Source of the DNA: an uncultured Anaerolineae bacterium
GTDB taxonomy: Bacteria > Chloroflexota > Anaerolineae > Anaerolineales > Villigracilaceae
Direction: 5' to 3'
Assembly: GCA_903846015.1 (NCBI GenBank)
Contig: CAIMZS010000530.1
Location: 1-54,474 of the forward strand
DNA: 54,474 nt
Part shown: in pieces, positions 1 through 7,642 of the stretch
Position numbering within the stretch: the stretch's first letter is position 1
Layout of the letters: every line of letters starts with the position of its first letter
The notes under the pieces: generated by a model
Databases searched by the model: none
The model's input: only the letters and a program-made list of their open reading frames with translations
What the model was told of the DNA's origin: nothing
Made by a program: the position numbers and the translations under genes

Positions 1-10
1 CAGTCATCAT
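1..10 (-). CDS. Start of a divergent gene cut by the window edge
   Basis: Read on the minus strand, the first bases give AGGAG (14-18), three A residues, then two consecutive ATG codons (starting at 10 and 7) and an ACT codon before the window ends. The spacing is that of a normal ribosome binding site, so a gene transcribed leftwards probably starts here. Only three codons are visible, so the product cannot be named. Confidence 0.4.
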
Positions 11-160
11 TTTCTCCTAAAAATATTTTTCTTGATCTTAAAGGATTAATGTCAAGTTATCGTAAAGAATGTATAAACATAGTGTGAAGTTATGTAACTT
101 ATTATAGTACAACGCACATCTTTCGGATCCCTATCTGGCCTCATGCTTCACCCTTGCGGT

Positions 161-186
161 GAGCATGGTACCCGGTTATGCACGGG
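161..186 (-). repeat. Dispersed repeat family B, copy 1
   Basis: The reverse complement reads CCCGTGCATAACCGGGTACC followed by ATGCTC. The same core, GTGCAGAACCGGGTACCAT with small changes, recurs at 801-825, 18227-18253, 27231-27265 and 34686-34713, always between genes or at a gene end. Function unknown. Confidence 0.7.
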
Positions 187-333
187 CCTTGAAGTATTTT
201 CGCTTCTGTCATTATTAAGACACAATTGGGCATATTAGCAACTTTTTCAAGGCTCTAACATCCAACCATCATATAATCAACTTCTATGAGACCTGTCTCT
301 GCACAGGATCAAATAAAATTTTGGAGGAAACAT

Positions 334-726
334 ATGACCGAATTAGGATTTCTATCCACGCTCAATATTACTTATGAAGCCGCGCTTGAAAAAGTGACCG
401 CTGCGCTTAAAACAGAAGGCTTTGGCGTGCTGACAAGCATCGACGTCAAGGAAACCATGAAAAAGAAACTGGATGTCGATTTTCGAAAATATACAATTTT
501 AGGGGCTTGCAATCCCCCTTTGGCGCATAAAGCCTTGACAGCCCGCCCTGAAGTTGGGCTGCTGCTGCCATGCAATGTGATCATCTACGAGCAAGGCGAT
601 GGCACGGTTGTGAATATCATCGACCCAATCTCGATGCTCGGGTTCATTCAGGACCCAGCGCTTGAACAGGTGGCAAATGAGGCTCACCAGCGCTTACAAC
701 GCGTGGCCGATGCCATTCTAAAATAG
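334..726 (+). CDS. DUF302 domain protein
   Basis: A 130-residue protein made almost entirely of one DUF302 domain (COG3439 type). Visible family features are the N-terminal strand-helix with TYEAALEKVTAALKTEGFG, the KKLDVDFRKYTILGACNP segment, and LLPCNVIIYEQGDG followed by a D-P-I motif. DUF302 proteins are small soluble proteins of unknown biochemical role, often found near metal or thiosulfate/sulfur genes. The start at 334 is chosen because GGAGG (323-327) lies 6 bases upstream; an in-frame ATG at 286 is possible but has no such site. The gene precedes the copper locus but is separated from it by 229 bases, so a link to copper is only suggestive. Confidence 0.85.
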   Translation: MTELGFLSTLNITYEAALEKVTAALKTEGFGVLTSIDVKETMKKKLDVDFRKYTILGACNPPLAHKALTARPEVGLLLPCNVIIYEQGDGTVVNIIDPISMLGFIQDPALEQVANEAHQRLQRVADAILK

Positions 727-800
727 CCAGCAGAACGCGCCAGTTTTTAACCATCTTTAAAGAATCTTCATGAGATACCGCTCAGGTTTGTGATATGCTT

Positions 801-825
801 TATGGCAACCGGTTCTGCACGGGCA
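801..825 (-). repeat. Dispersed repeat family B, copy 2
   Basis: The reverse complement reads TGCCCGTGCAGAACCGGTTG followed by CCATA. It shares CCGTGCAGAACCGG with the other copies. It sits in the gap between the DUF302 gene and the FixH-like gene. Confidence 0.65.
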
Positions 826-874
826 AAGTGGCCAGGGATAAAATCGGTCAAGCTTTTCTTTTTTTTTACCTGGA

Positions 875-914
875 CGGTTCGATTTGGCACATGGCTTGCC
901 ATAAAATCGAACCG
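875..914. repeat. CGGTTCGATTT inverted repeat (family D), copy 1
   Basis: The left arm CGGTTCGATTTGGCA (875-889) and right arm TGCCATAAAATCGAACCG (897-914) pair imperfectly. The arms match those of the palindrome between copZ and copA (3094-3128), so the copper locus carries two copies of the same element. This one lies just upstream of the FixH-like gene and could be a shared protein-binding site or a small mobile palindrome. Confidence 0.65.
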
Positions 915-955
915 GGTTACCTGTTGAAAATAAGATTCGGGAGGGTTTGTTTATA

Positions 956-1462
956 ATGGCAAAAAAAATAGCCTTGGTTGGAATCGTTTTCGTAATTGCG
1001 GCCGGCGTTATGTTTATGATGATGCGCCGTTCGCGCATGATGAACGCCGGTTCCTATAGTTCGGGCGGGTTGGTCGCTGTAACGGCGGATGGAACTGCCA
1101 TTCCCGTTCCTCCGGCACTGGCAGCAGCGTCTAAGTTACCTGAGAATACCGCGCTGCAGGAAGCTGGCGGATTGCTGATCGCCTTGGGCATCAGTCCTTA
1201 TCCGCCGAGCGGAACCCAAGCCACCAGTTTTGAGGTCAGCCTATCCGATGCCAACGGGCAGGCGGTATCCGATGCAACCATCAGCCTGGATCTAACCATG
1301 CCGGCAATGCCGATGCCTCCCAATCAATTGGAAATGACAGCGGGTCAGGCAGGCAAATACCAGGCCTCAGGCTACTTTACGATGCGTGGATTATGGCGTA
1401 TCGAGGTGATCATCACGCGTGGCGGTCAGAATCAGTCTGTATTTTATTATGTAGGGCTGTAA
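956..1462 (+). CDS. FixH/YtkA-like membrane-anchored protein, Met-rich
   Basis: A 168-residue protein with an N-terminal membrane anchor (about residues 5-23) and an exported domain of the FixH/YtkA type: a short Ig-like fold with SFEVSLSDANGQAVSDATI, then a Met/Pro-rich loop with TMPAMPMPPNQLEM and the strand GLWRIEVIITRGG. The Met-rich loop and the MMMRRSRMM segment after the anchor could bind Cu(I); this is inference. FixH (CcoG/H neighbourhood) assists cbb3 oxidase and copper handling. The start at 956 is preferred because GGGAGG (939-944) lies 11 bases upstream, while the in-frame TTG at 947 would be only 2 bases from it. The stop is 5 bases before the next start. Confidence 0.7.
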   Translation: MAKKIALVGIVFVIAAGVMFMMMRRSRMMNAGSYSSGGLVAVTADGTAIPVPPALAAASKLPENTALQEAGGLLIALGISPYPPSGTQATSFEVSLSDANGQAVSDATISLDLTMPAMPMPPNQLEMTAGQAGKYQASGYFTMRGLWRIEVIITRGGQNQSVFYYVGL

Positions 1463-1467
1463 CTGAT

Positions 1468-2208
1468 ATGCTAATTAGTAACCTGGTTCTCGCTTTCGTT
1501 ACAGGTATTATCAGTAGCTTTGGGCACTGCCTGGGCATGTGTGGCGGAATTGTCGCAATCTATTCGGCGCGTCAGGCTGCGCAGATCACTGCTGCTGATA
1601 ACAAACCAGGATTGCTCGCGCGTATCGTGAGCTTTCTGCCTCTACACTTGGGTCGAATCACAACTTACACCTTTTTCGGTGCGTTAATTGGATTGGCTGG
1701 ATCTCTCCTTGACCAGGTCAGTGGCATGATGGGCTGGCAGGGTGTTTTTTCAATCCTGGTCGGCATCGCAATGCTGCTCGTTGCGCTCAGCCTGATGGGT
1801 TTTTTACCGCCCATTGAGGTAGCGCTGCTATCGATGAGCGCTGGTAATTCGCCGATGGCGCGTATGCGTGGACTTTTTGGCAAACGCAGTTTTCTGTCAA
1901 CCCTGACGCTGGGCATTCTATGGGGCTTTTTACCTTGCGGGCTGGTATTTGCGATGCTTGTGCTGGCTGCCCGCACCCAAACCATTTGGGGCGGCGCTTT
2001 GACCATGCTGTTCTTTGGTCTGGGTACCGTACCCACCTTGCTTGGCTTTGGCCTGGCAGCCAACCTGCTAAGTCCCAAACTTCGTGGTGGGCTGCAGAAG
2101 TTTGCTGCGCTGCTGATCCTGTTGTTCGCTGTTCAAACCATTTTACGCGGGTTGGCAGTCGCCCACCTGATTCCATCTTTTTCTTTTGGGCCGGTAATGC
2201 TATGGTAG
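1468..2208 (+). CDS. SafE/DsbD_2-family polytopic membrane protein
   Basis: A 246-residue integral membrane protein with about six helices. It carries the family signature GHCLGMCGG near residues 17-25 in the first helix pair and the matching GFLPCGLVFAML in the second half, the pseudo-symmetric cysteines of the DsbD_2/UreH-like family (NCBI name: sulfite exporter TauE/SafE family). In several phyla such proteins sit with ccoG/fixH and copper ATPases and are thought to take part in thiol or copper handling at the membrane; the substrate is not known. The start is an ATG 5 bases after the upstream stop; a longer reading frame into the previous gene is just an overlap. It overlaps the next gene by 7 bases, so the trio is an operon. 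Confidence 0.8.
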   Translation: MLISNLVLAFVTGIISSFGHCLGMCGGIVAIYSARQAAQITAADNKPGLLARIVSFLPLHLGRITTYTFFGALIGLAGSLLDQVSGMMGWQGVFSILVGIAMLLVALSLMGFLPPIEVALLSMSAGNSPMARMRGLFGKRSFLSTLTLGILWGFLPCGLVFAMLVLAARTQTIWGGALTMLFFGLGTVPTLLGFGLAANLLSPKLRGGLQKFAALLILLFAVQTILRGLAVAHLIPSFSFGPVMLW

Positions 2209-2402
2209 ACACAATTAAATGCGATCACTGCGGTGCAGAAGCACGGCGTGTTGTTACGAAGGAGTTCGATGGTAAAGTATTGAATTTTTGCTGTCGTGGT
2301 TGCCTGGGAGTTTACGAAATGATGCGCGAAGAAGGTCTTCCTGGCCTGACTCCAGATGAAAAGCCTGTTGGTAATTCATCGGCAAAGATCAAAAACAAAT
2401 AA
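2202..2402 (+). CDS. Small Cys-rich heavy-metal-binding protein (CcoI N-terminal type)
   Basis: A 66-residue protein with C7-x-x-C10 and C30-C31-x-x-C34 (FCCRGCLGVY). This matches the putative metal-binding domain usually found at the N-terminus of CcoI/FixI-type copper ATPases (ATPase-cat_bd, PF12156). Here it is a free-standing protein. The ATG at 2202 overlaps the end of the SafE-like gene, which argues for translational coupling. With its neighbours it looks like a split fixH-safE-ccoI(N) set, and a role in delivering copper to the membrane or to CopA is plausible but unproven. Confidence 0.7.
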   Translation: MVDTIKCDHCGAEARRVVTKEFDGKVLNFCCRGCLGVYEMMREEGLPGLTPDEKPVGNSSAKIKNK

Positions 2403-2499
2403 TTTCAGCGGGTAAGCTGATTCCGGTACAGGATTTTTGATTTAAGATAACCATTTCCTGATCCATCTTTTCAAAGGGGATTGAATAAACAAAACCACC

Positions 2500-2528
2500 T
2501 TGACAATCATACAAGTTAGGATTATGAT
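2500..2528 (+). promoter_or_regulatory. csoR promoter
   Basis: TTGACA (2500-2505), a 17-base spacer and TATGAT (2523-2528) form a near-consensus sigma-70 promoter. The -10 box overlaps the left end of the inverted repeat at 2525-2570, so a repressor bound there would block RNA polymerase. Confidence 0.8.
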
Positions 2529-2570
2529 CTCCTGTACCCCCCCCCCGGGTGGGTGGGGTACAGGAGATCA
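2525..2570. promoter_or_regulatory. csoR: Probable CsoR operator; inverted repeat covering the csoR ribosome binding site
   Basis: Perfect 16-base arms, TGATCTCCTGTACCCC (2525-2540) and GGGGTACAGGAGATCA (2555-2570), flank a 14-base C/G-rich centre. The inner GTACCCC...GGGGTAC fits the known GC-rich palindromic operators of CsoR repressors. The right arm contains AGGAG (2562-2566), the csoR ribosome binding site, so in RNA the same palindrome would hide it in a hairpin. The ten-C run at 2537-2546 may be miscounted in the assembly. Confidence 0.75.
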
Positions 2571-2573
2571 GTG

Positions 2574-2843
2574 ATGCAGCAAGATCAAACATTAAAACGG
2601 CTGAAAACCATTGAAGGTCATGTGCGCGGTGTAATCCGCATGGCCGAGGAAGATGCTTACTGTATCGACATTATCCGTCAGATACAGGCTGTGCAAGCTG
2701 CCTTGAACAAAGTTAGCACTGGAATATTGGAGGATCATCTTAATTCTTGTGTAACTACCGCCATTCGAGGTGACGACCCCAACGAACGTGAGCGTGTTTT
2801 GAAAGAAATTACCGAAGTGTTTGCCACTGCTACCAAAGTGTAG
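2574..2843 (+). CDS. csoR: CsoR-family copper-sensing transcriptional repressor
   Basis: An 89-residue all-helical DUF156 protein. The Cu(I) ligands of the CsoR subgroup are present with correct spacing: C30 (DAYCIDII), H55 and C59 (EDHLNSC), the same 25 and 4 residue intervals as in Mycobacterium tuberculosis CsoR. FrmR- and RcnR-type relatives have different ligands. Without copper the tetramer binds DNA and represses; Cu(I) releases it. The ATG at 2574 is chosen because AGGAG lies 7 bases upstream; an in-frame GTG at 2553 is inside the operator. copZ starts 28 bases downstream and copA follows, so the operon is most likely csoR-copZ-copA under copper control. Confidence 0.93.
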   Translation: MQQDQTLKRLKTIEGHVRGVIRMAEEDAYCIDIIRQIQAVQAALNKVSTGILEDHLNSCVTTAIRGDDPNERERVLKEITEVFATATKV

Positions 2844-2871
2844 CAATGTATATTTCATCAAGGAGAATAAA

Positions 2872-3078
2872 ATGACCACTGTAACGTATTCCATTCCCAA
2901 TATTTCCTGTGGGCACTGCGTCCATACCATCCAAACTGAACTATCCGATGTTGCCGGTGTGAAGTCCGTCAATGCCGACAAAGATACCAGAATGGTTGAG
3001 ATCGTGTTCGATGCACCTGCTTCCGAGGCAGCAATCAAAGAGCTGCTGGTTTCGATCGATTACCCTGCAGCCGCTTAA
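2872..3078 (+). CDS. copZ: Copper chaperone, HMA domain
   Basis: A 68-residue single heavy-metal-associated domain with the metal site S-C13-G-H-C16 in the first loop and the usual beta-alpha-beta-beta-alpha-beta pattern. It would carry Cu(I) in the cytoplasm to CopA and to CsoR. A clear AAGGAG ribosome site precedes the ATG. The motif CGHC replaces the commoner C-x-x-C variants, but this is normal in the family. The gene lies between csoR and copA. Confidence 0.9.
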   Translation: MTTVTYSIPNISCGHCVHTIQTELSDVAGVKSVNADKDTRMVEIVFDAPASEAAIKELLVSIDYPAAA

Positions 3079-3093
3079 CAACCTGTCATTAAA

Positions 3094-3128
3094 ATCCGGT
3101 TCGATTTGCCAGGCAAATCGAACCGGAT
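3094..3128. repeat. CCGGTTCGATTTGCC palindrome between copZ and copA (family D), copy 2
   Basis: Perfect 17-base arms (3094-3110 and 3112-3128) with a single-base centre. The stop of copZ is 16 bases before it and the copA start 19 bases after. In RNA it would be a very stable hairpin that could slow exonucleases or tune the copZ to copA ratio. There is no T-run, so it is not a classical terminator. It shares its arms with 875-914. Confidence 0.8.
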
Positions 3129-3146
3129 ACGTTTATAGGATGAAAA

Positions 3147-5621
3147 ATGTCTGAAACGAAACAACTTACCTTACCGGTTACCGGCATGACCTGCGCTAAC
3201 TGCGTTGCAACCGTTGAGCGCAACTTAAAACGACTCGATGGGGTGGGAAACGCAGTTGTAAATCTATCATCCGAGCGCGCCACCATAGAGTTTGACTCCA
3301 CCAAACTGGGTCTATCCGATATTATTGCCCGTGTGGAACGGGCTGGTTATGGCATTGCAACCGGTGAAGCAGACCTCATCATTAAACGATTGGCAGATGA
3401 CAATGATGCCCGCCGCCTGGAAAAGGCACTCGCCCGGTTGGATGGAGTGCTTGAGTCCCAAGTAACACTGGCAACTGAGAAAGCGCGCATTAAATACGTT
3501 CCAACGATAATTTCACAGGTAGAGATCCGTCGCGCAGTGGCTGCCGCAGGCTTTGAAGCCTTGGAACTGGGCGGCGAGCAAGAAGATGCCGAAGCATTGG
3601 CACGGGAACGGGAAATCAGTGACCAGCGCCGCCTGTTAATGATCGGCCTGATTTTTACCGTACCACTTTTTGTACTCTCAATGGCCAAGGATTTTTCCCT
3701 GTTACCAGAATTTTTCTATATTGCGAACCATAACGCACTGGCGCTCGAAATGGGCGGCATGCATCCGGCCCAACCCTGGTTCAACTGGCTGCTGCTGGCG
3801 CTGGCCACCCCGGTTCAATTTTACGTCGGTTGGCAATATTATGTTGGAGCCTTTAAGTCACTGCGCAATGGCTCTGCCAATATGGATGTGCTGATTGCGA
3901 TGGGCTCTTCGGTGGCTTTTCTGTATTCGCTGCCGGTTGCGTTTGGTTGGTTGAATGGTCATGTTTACTTTGAGACAGCCGCTGTCATTATCACCCTCAT
4001 TCGACTGGGAAAGTTTCTGGAAGCACGCGCAAAGGGTCGCACCAGTGATGCAATTAAGAAATTAATGGGTTTGCGCGCCAAAACTGCGCACATTGTGCGC
4101 GATGGACATGAACTTGAAGTACCGGTTGACGAAGTCGCGATTGGCGATATGGTATTGGTACGCCCAGGTGAGAAAATACCAGTCGATGGCGTGGTGGTGG
4201 AAGGTCGCTCTGCAATAGATGAGTCAATGCTGACTGGCGAGTCACTCCCGGTTGAGAAGGCTCCCGGTGACCCGGTAATTGGCGCCACAATTAACAAGCT
4301 TGGATTGCTCAAGTTTGAAGCCACCAAAGTTGGTAAAGAAACCGCACTCGCTCAAATTGTCCGATTGGTGGAAGATGCGCAAGGCAGCAAAGCCCCCATT
4401 CAAAAAATAGCCGACCAGGTTTCTGCAATTTTCGTACCAGCCGTCATTGGCCTTGCAGTATTAACCTTTTTCGGTTGGTATTTTTTCGGCCCACAGATGG
4501 CAATGGATGCCAATATAACCCCGTTCACCCGGGCCCTGGTCAATATGGTAGCAGTCTTGGTGATAGCCTGTCCATGCGCAATGGGCCTGGCGACTCCAAC
4601 AGCTGTCATGGTTGGTACAGGCAAAGGAGCTGAGCTTGGAATTTTGTTTAAGAATAGTGAATCTCTCGAACGGGCTGGCAATGTTTCGATCGTGATCCTT
4701 GATAAAACCGGGACTGTGACGAAGGGCCAACCCGCCGTAACGGATATCGTCAGCGATGGCAAATATAATGAAACCGAGCTTTTGCGCCTGGCGGCTTCGG
4801 TGGAAAAGGGCAGCGAGCACCCTCTCGGAGAGGCAATTTGGGCTGAAGCTACCAACAAAGGTATCGGGCTGGCTGAATTAAGTGGCTTCAAGGCCGAGGC
4901 AGGCCAGGGTGTCGAAGCAGAAGTGGATGGCTTAAGTGTGGTGGTGGGCAACCTGCGCATGATGAAAACTCGCAACTATCCATTGAATAACCTTGCTCAG
5001 GATGTAGACCGGCTGCAAATGGAAGCCAAGACCGCCATGTTGGTGGCAGTGGATGGGCAGGTACGCGGCATTATTGCTGTGGCCGATACCGTCAAGGATG
5101 GTTCAAAGGAGGCAATCGCCAAATTGCGCCAGATGGGCCTGAAGGTAGCCATGATCACTGGAGACAATCAAAAAACAGCCGAAGCGATTGCAAAGCTGGT
5201 AGGTATAGACACTGTGCTGGCCGAGGTCCTGCCGGATGGCAAATCGACCGAGGTCCGGAAATTGCAAGAATCGGGCGCAGTTGTGGCAATGGTTGGCGAT
5301 GGTGTTAACGATGCTCCGGCCCTGGCACAAGCAGATGTTGGTCTGGCAATTGGCACCGGAACGGATGTAGCCATGGCTGCCGCTTCGATTACCCTGATCA
5401 GCGGTGATTTACGCGGAGTGGCGCGAGCAATTGCACTCTCGCAAAAAACGCTTGGCACGATTAAGCAAAACCTGTTTTGGGCATTCTTTTACAACGTGGT
5501 ACTCATTCCAGCCGCGGCCCTGGGTTATCTCAACCCAATGTTGGCGGCAGGCGCGATGGCCTTCAGTAGTGTGTTTGTTGTTTCAAACAGTCTGCGATTG
5601 CGTGGAACGAAAATCAAGTGA
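3147..5621 (+). CDS. copA: Cu(I)-exporting P1B-type ATPase
   Basis: An 824-residue copper ATPase that pumps Cu(I) out across the cytoplasmic membrane. Domains in order: HMA1 with GMTCANC (C16, C19), a second HMA-like domain (about 75-145) that has lost its C-x-x-C pair, eight membrane helices, actuator TGES (363-366), the intramembrane CPC (475-477), the phosphorylated D519 in DKTGT, the nucleotide-binding SEHPLG with H558, and GDGVND (717-722). All catalytic motifs are intact. The ATG at 3147 follows AGGA (3137-3140). It is the last gene of the copper operon. Confidence 0.96.
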   Translation: MSETKQLTLPVTGMTCANCVATVERNLKRLDGVGNAVVNLSSERATIEFDSTKLGLSDIIARVERAGYGIATGEADLIIKRLADDNDARRLEKALARLDGVLESQVTLATEKARIKYVPTIISQVEIRRAVAAAGFEALELGGEQEDAEALAREREISDQRRLLMIGLIFTVPLFVLSMAKDFSLLPEFFYIANHNALALEMGGMHPAQPWFNWLLLALATPVQFYVGWQYYVGAFKSLRNGSANMDVLIAMGSSVAFLYSLPVAFGWLNGHVYFETAAVIITLIRLGKFLEARAKGRTSDAIKKLMGLRAKTAHIVRDGHELEVPVDEVAIGDMVLVRPGEKIPVDGVVVEGRSAIDESMLTGESLPVEKAPGDPVIGATINKLGLLKFEATKVGKETALAQIVRLVEDAQGSKAPIQKIADQVSAIFVPAVIGLAVLTFFGWYFFGPQMAMDANITPFTRALVNMVAVLVIACPCAMGLATPTAVMVGTGKGAELGILFKNSESLERAGNVSIVILDKTGTVTKGQPAVTDIVSDGKYNETELLRLAASVEKGSEHPLGEAIWAEATNKGIGLAELSGFKAEAGQGVEAEVDGLSVVVGNLRMMKTRNYPLNNLAQDVDRLQMEAKTAMLVAVDGQVRGIIAVADTVKDGSKEAIAKLRQMGLKVAMITGDNQKTAEAIAKLVGIDTVLAEVLPDGKSTEVRKLQESGAVVAMVGDGVNDAPALAQADVGLAIGTGTDVAMAAASITLISGDLRGVARAIALSQKTLGTIKQNLFWAFFYNVVLIPAAALGYLNPMLAAGAMAFSSVFVVSNSLRLRGTKIK

Positions 5622-5628
5622 TAAGATT

Positions 5629-5683
5629 ATTAGAATCATCATCCTGTGCAATGTGAATATCCACTCCATCGGATGATTCTAAT
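5629..5683. terminator. Long-armed inverted repeat between convergent genes
   Basis: Perfect 12-base arms ATTAGAATCATC (5629-5640) and GATGATTCTAAT (5672-5683) with a 31-base loop fill the 64-base gap between the stops of copA and the PrsW-like gene. The arms are AT-rich and there is no classical T-run. The position suggests a bidirectional 3' end signal. Confidence 0.5.
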
Positions 5684-5685
5684 AC

Positions 5686-7461
5686 TTACTTTACCAAAGT
5701 GAGATCGAACACCCCGTCGGGTTTGTCACTTCCCAACTCAGTAAAATAAACGCCCACCATCGTTCCATTTTCCCGAATGTGAGCATAAAACCAATCATTC
5801 ACTTGCAAAGCTCCACCATTATCATGCAAAACCCTGGTCTCTGTAAAAATGAGCCAGCTGCCACTGCGATCCCCATTCTTGAAATCCGCGATTTGGCTCC
5901 ATTTTGGGAAATCGTCGAGAGTAAAATTGTCGACATAATACCCCGTTACTTCAGCCATCGCATCGATATCGGGGTAAGCTGTTCTGCCTGTAATACCTCC
6001 TATTACCTTCGCGTCGATATATAAAACGAAGGGGTATCCTTTCTGACCAACGTCTGTTAAAGTTCCTTTCCACTCTTGCAGGGATGGAATTGGCGTCAAC
6101 GTGGCTGTGGGGGTGGGAGTAATCGTAGGGGTAATCGTTGGCGTGCGGGTTGGCAGCCCGCCGACTGCCACAGCCTGGATATTGTTCCACGAGGGTCCAA
6201 GCATGGCTCCGATCGGCACTAAAACGGCCACCGCAGAAATGGCAAGTCCGGCCAACGTGCGCCGTGGAATCAGGGCTGGGATGATATCAACTTCTTCGTC
6301 GCGTCCCAGGCGAGTCAGCAGCCTGTTGAAATACAGCCACAAACCTCCAGAAAGAACAACCAGATAGACAACCAGTAAGCTGGGGATGTACGTGCCGTAG
6401 AGTGAAAAAGACTGCCCAGCACCCAAGAAAGAATCCAGGCCAGTGAGATAAACCAGCGGCTCAAAGCCGCCGTTCCAAAGCGTGTGAATACCGACCGAAA
6501 GCAGGTAAGCCGGGCCAACCGTCGCAAGCCAGCCCTTGCCATTTGTACGCGCCTGAAAAAGGGCCAGCGCAAGGATGGCGGTGCAGAGCGGGTGAAGTAT
6601 GGAACCAAAGCCACGCAGCAAGGTAATTCCGGCCCAACTCCAGCCATGCCATTGGGCATACAGGCCTTCATAGAGCATATTTTCAAGAATGGCAAAACCC
6701 GCACCAGAGGCGAGACCCACCATAAAAGCCTGACGCTCATTCCGAATCAACCGGCCCAGCATGCCGGGGCCAAGAGCCTTTGCAAATTCTTCAGGAATAG
6801 GGGCCTGAAAAGCAGTAAAGAGCAGAAAAACAACAATCAATGGGGAAAAAAAGATACGTTCGATAATTCCAGGCGTACCAAATGAAAGCGCAGAAAAACC
6901 TTCTGCCAGCATGCCCAGGGGTGAAAGCAGAGAATAGGCCAGGAAAGGCAGGATACCTTCCAGGATCAGGGCAACAAGGATGGAAATGGTGCTCCCCGTC
7001 ACAAACATCAACGCGACATCCCGCCAGGTTGCAGGCCTGCCCAAACGGCGAACGCCCAATGCCAGGACTGCCAGTGTCGGCAGCGCGGCGCCGAGCAAAA
7101 AGACCAGCGGAAAGATCATGTTGACAGCCTGCCCAGGCTCCAAAACTGGGACTACCAGCAGGATGTTTCCAAGCCCCAGTGCCAGACCGAACAAGATCCA
7201 GAAGAAGTATGCTGGAGGCAGGCTGAATTGATTCGAACGTCGATCCAATAATATTCCAAAACCATGGAAAACTGCCAGACTGCCGCATCCTAACCCAAGG
7301 AAAATAGCAGCCAGCTTGCCAATCTGCCGGCTGAGCAGGTCAACGCCCATACTGATTGGCAGACCGAGGAAACCAGACATGGCAGCCAGGCCTGCCAGCA
7401 ACAGCAACCCGCCAAGACTGATGAAAACAAAGGCCCAGAGCTTATTCAATTTTGTTTGCAT
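5686..7461 (-). CDS. PrsW-family intramembrane protease with secreted C-terminal domain
   Basis: A 591-residue polytopic membrane protein. The PrsW active-site motifs are visible: IPEEFAKALG (EExxK, about 224-228), the E-N pair in GFAILENMLY (about 260), and histidines in SILHPLC (about 291) and GIHTLWN (about 327). PrsW proteins are glutamic-type intramembrane proteases, best known for site-1 cleavage of anti-sigma factors. After the last helix (about 405-422) comes a Thr-Pro linker (about 438-458) and a 130-residue exported domain, probably a beta-sandwich like the one in the lipoprotein at 15416. The family is usually 200-400 residues, so the tail is an addition. Its role could be sensing or substrate capture. 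Confidence 0.8.
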   Translation of the reverse strand: MQTKLNKLWAFVFISLGGLLLLAGLAAMSGFLGLPISMGVDLLSRQIGKLAAIFLGLGCGSLAVFHGFGILLDRRSNQFSLPPAYFFWILFGLALGLGNILLVVPVLEPGQAVNMIFPLVFLLGAALPTLAVLALGVRRLGRPATWRDVALMFVTGSTISILVALILEGILPFLAYSLLSPLGMLAEGFSALSFGTPGIIERIFFSPLIVVFLLFTAFQAPIPEEFAKALGPGMLGRLIRNERQAFMVGLASGAGFAILENMLYEGLYAQWHGWSWAGITLLRGFGSILHPLCTAILALALFQARTNGKGWLATVGPAYLLSVGIHTLWNGGFEPLVYLTGLDSFLGAGQSFSLYGTYIPSLLVVYLVVLSGGLWLYFNRLLTRLGRDEEVDIIPALIPRRTLAGLAISAVAVLVPIGAMLGPSWNNIQAVAVGGLPTRTPTITPTITPTPTATLTPIPSLQEWKGTLTDVGQKGYPFVLYIDAKVIGGITGRTAYPDIDAMAEVTGYYVDNFTLDDFPKWSQIADFKNGDRSGSWLIFTETRVLHDNGGALQVNDWFYAHIRENGTMVGVYFTELGSDKPDGVFDLTLVK

Positions 7462-7642
7462 AGGTTATTCCTGGTTTAGTCATTTTTGAGATTAGTTTCA
7501 AGAAATTATTGGCCAGTTGGGTATCGCTGTTTGCCGGGAAATCCGGCAAGAATAAGATTTTCTCTTATTCTTCTGAAAGCAGCGTCACTTGATACGATAC
7601 TTGATTACCGATGGCTAACATTTGAAAGCCATGAAAATGGTC

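Larger units (their letters stand above)
1..333. other. Intergenic region between divergent genes
   Basis: No convincing gene lies between the leftward start at position 10 and the DUF302 gene. The stretch is AT-rich at first, then holds a copy of the GTGCAGAACCGG repeat (161-186). A perfect TATAAT at 272-277 is a likely -10 box for the DUF302 gene; no clear -35 is seen. That box lies 8 bases before an in-frame ATG at 286, which would add 16 residues to the DUF302 protein as a leaderless start. Confidence 0.5.

Noticed and set aside
286..333. Leaderless start of the DUF302 gene at 286
   Set aside because: TATAAT lies 8 bases before it, but ATG 334 has a strong GGAGG and begins close to the domain. 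Kept only as an alternative.
2537..2546. Run of ten C as a slippery or phase-variable tract
   Set aside because: It lies outside coding sequence and can be explained as part of the operator centre; it may also be an assembly miscount.
2553..2573. In-frame GTG at 2553 as the csoR start
   Set aside because: It lies inside the inverted repeat and has no ribosome site, while the ATG at 2574 has AGGAG at proper distance and gives the usual CsoR length.
3094..3128. Intrinsic terminator between copZ and copA
   Set aside because: The stem is strong but no T-run follows, and the copA start is only 19 bases away.
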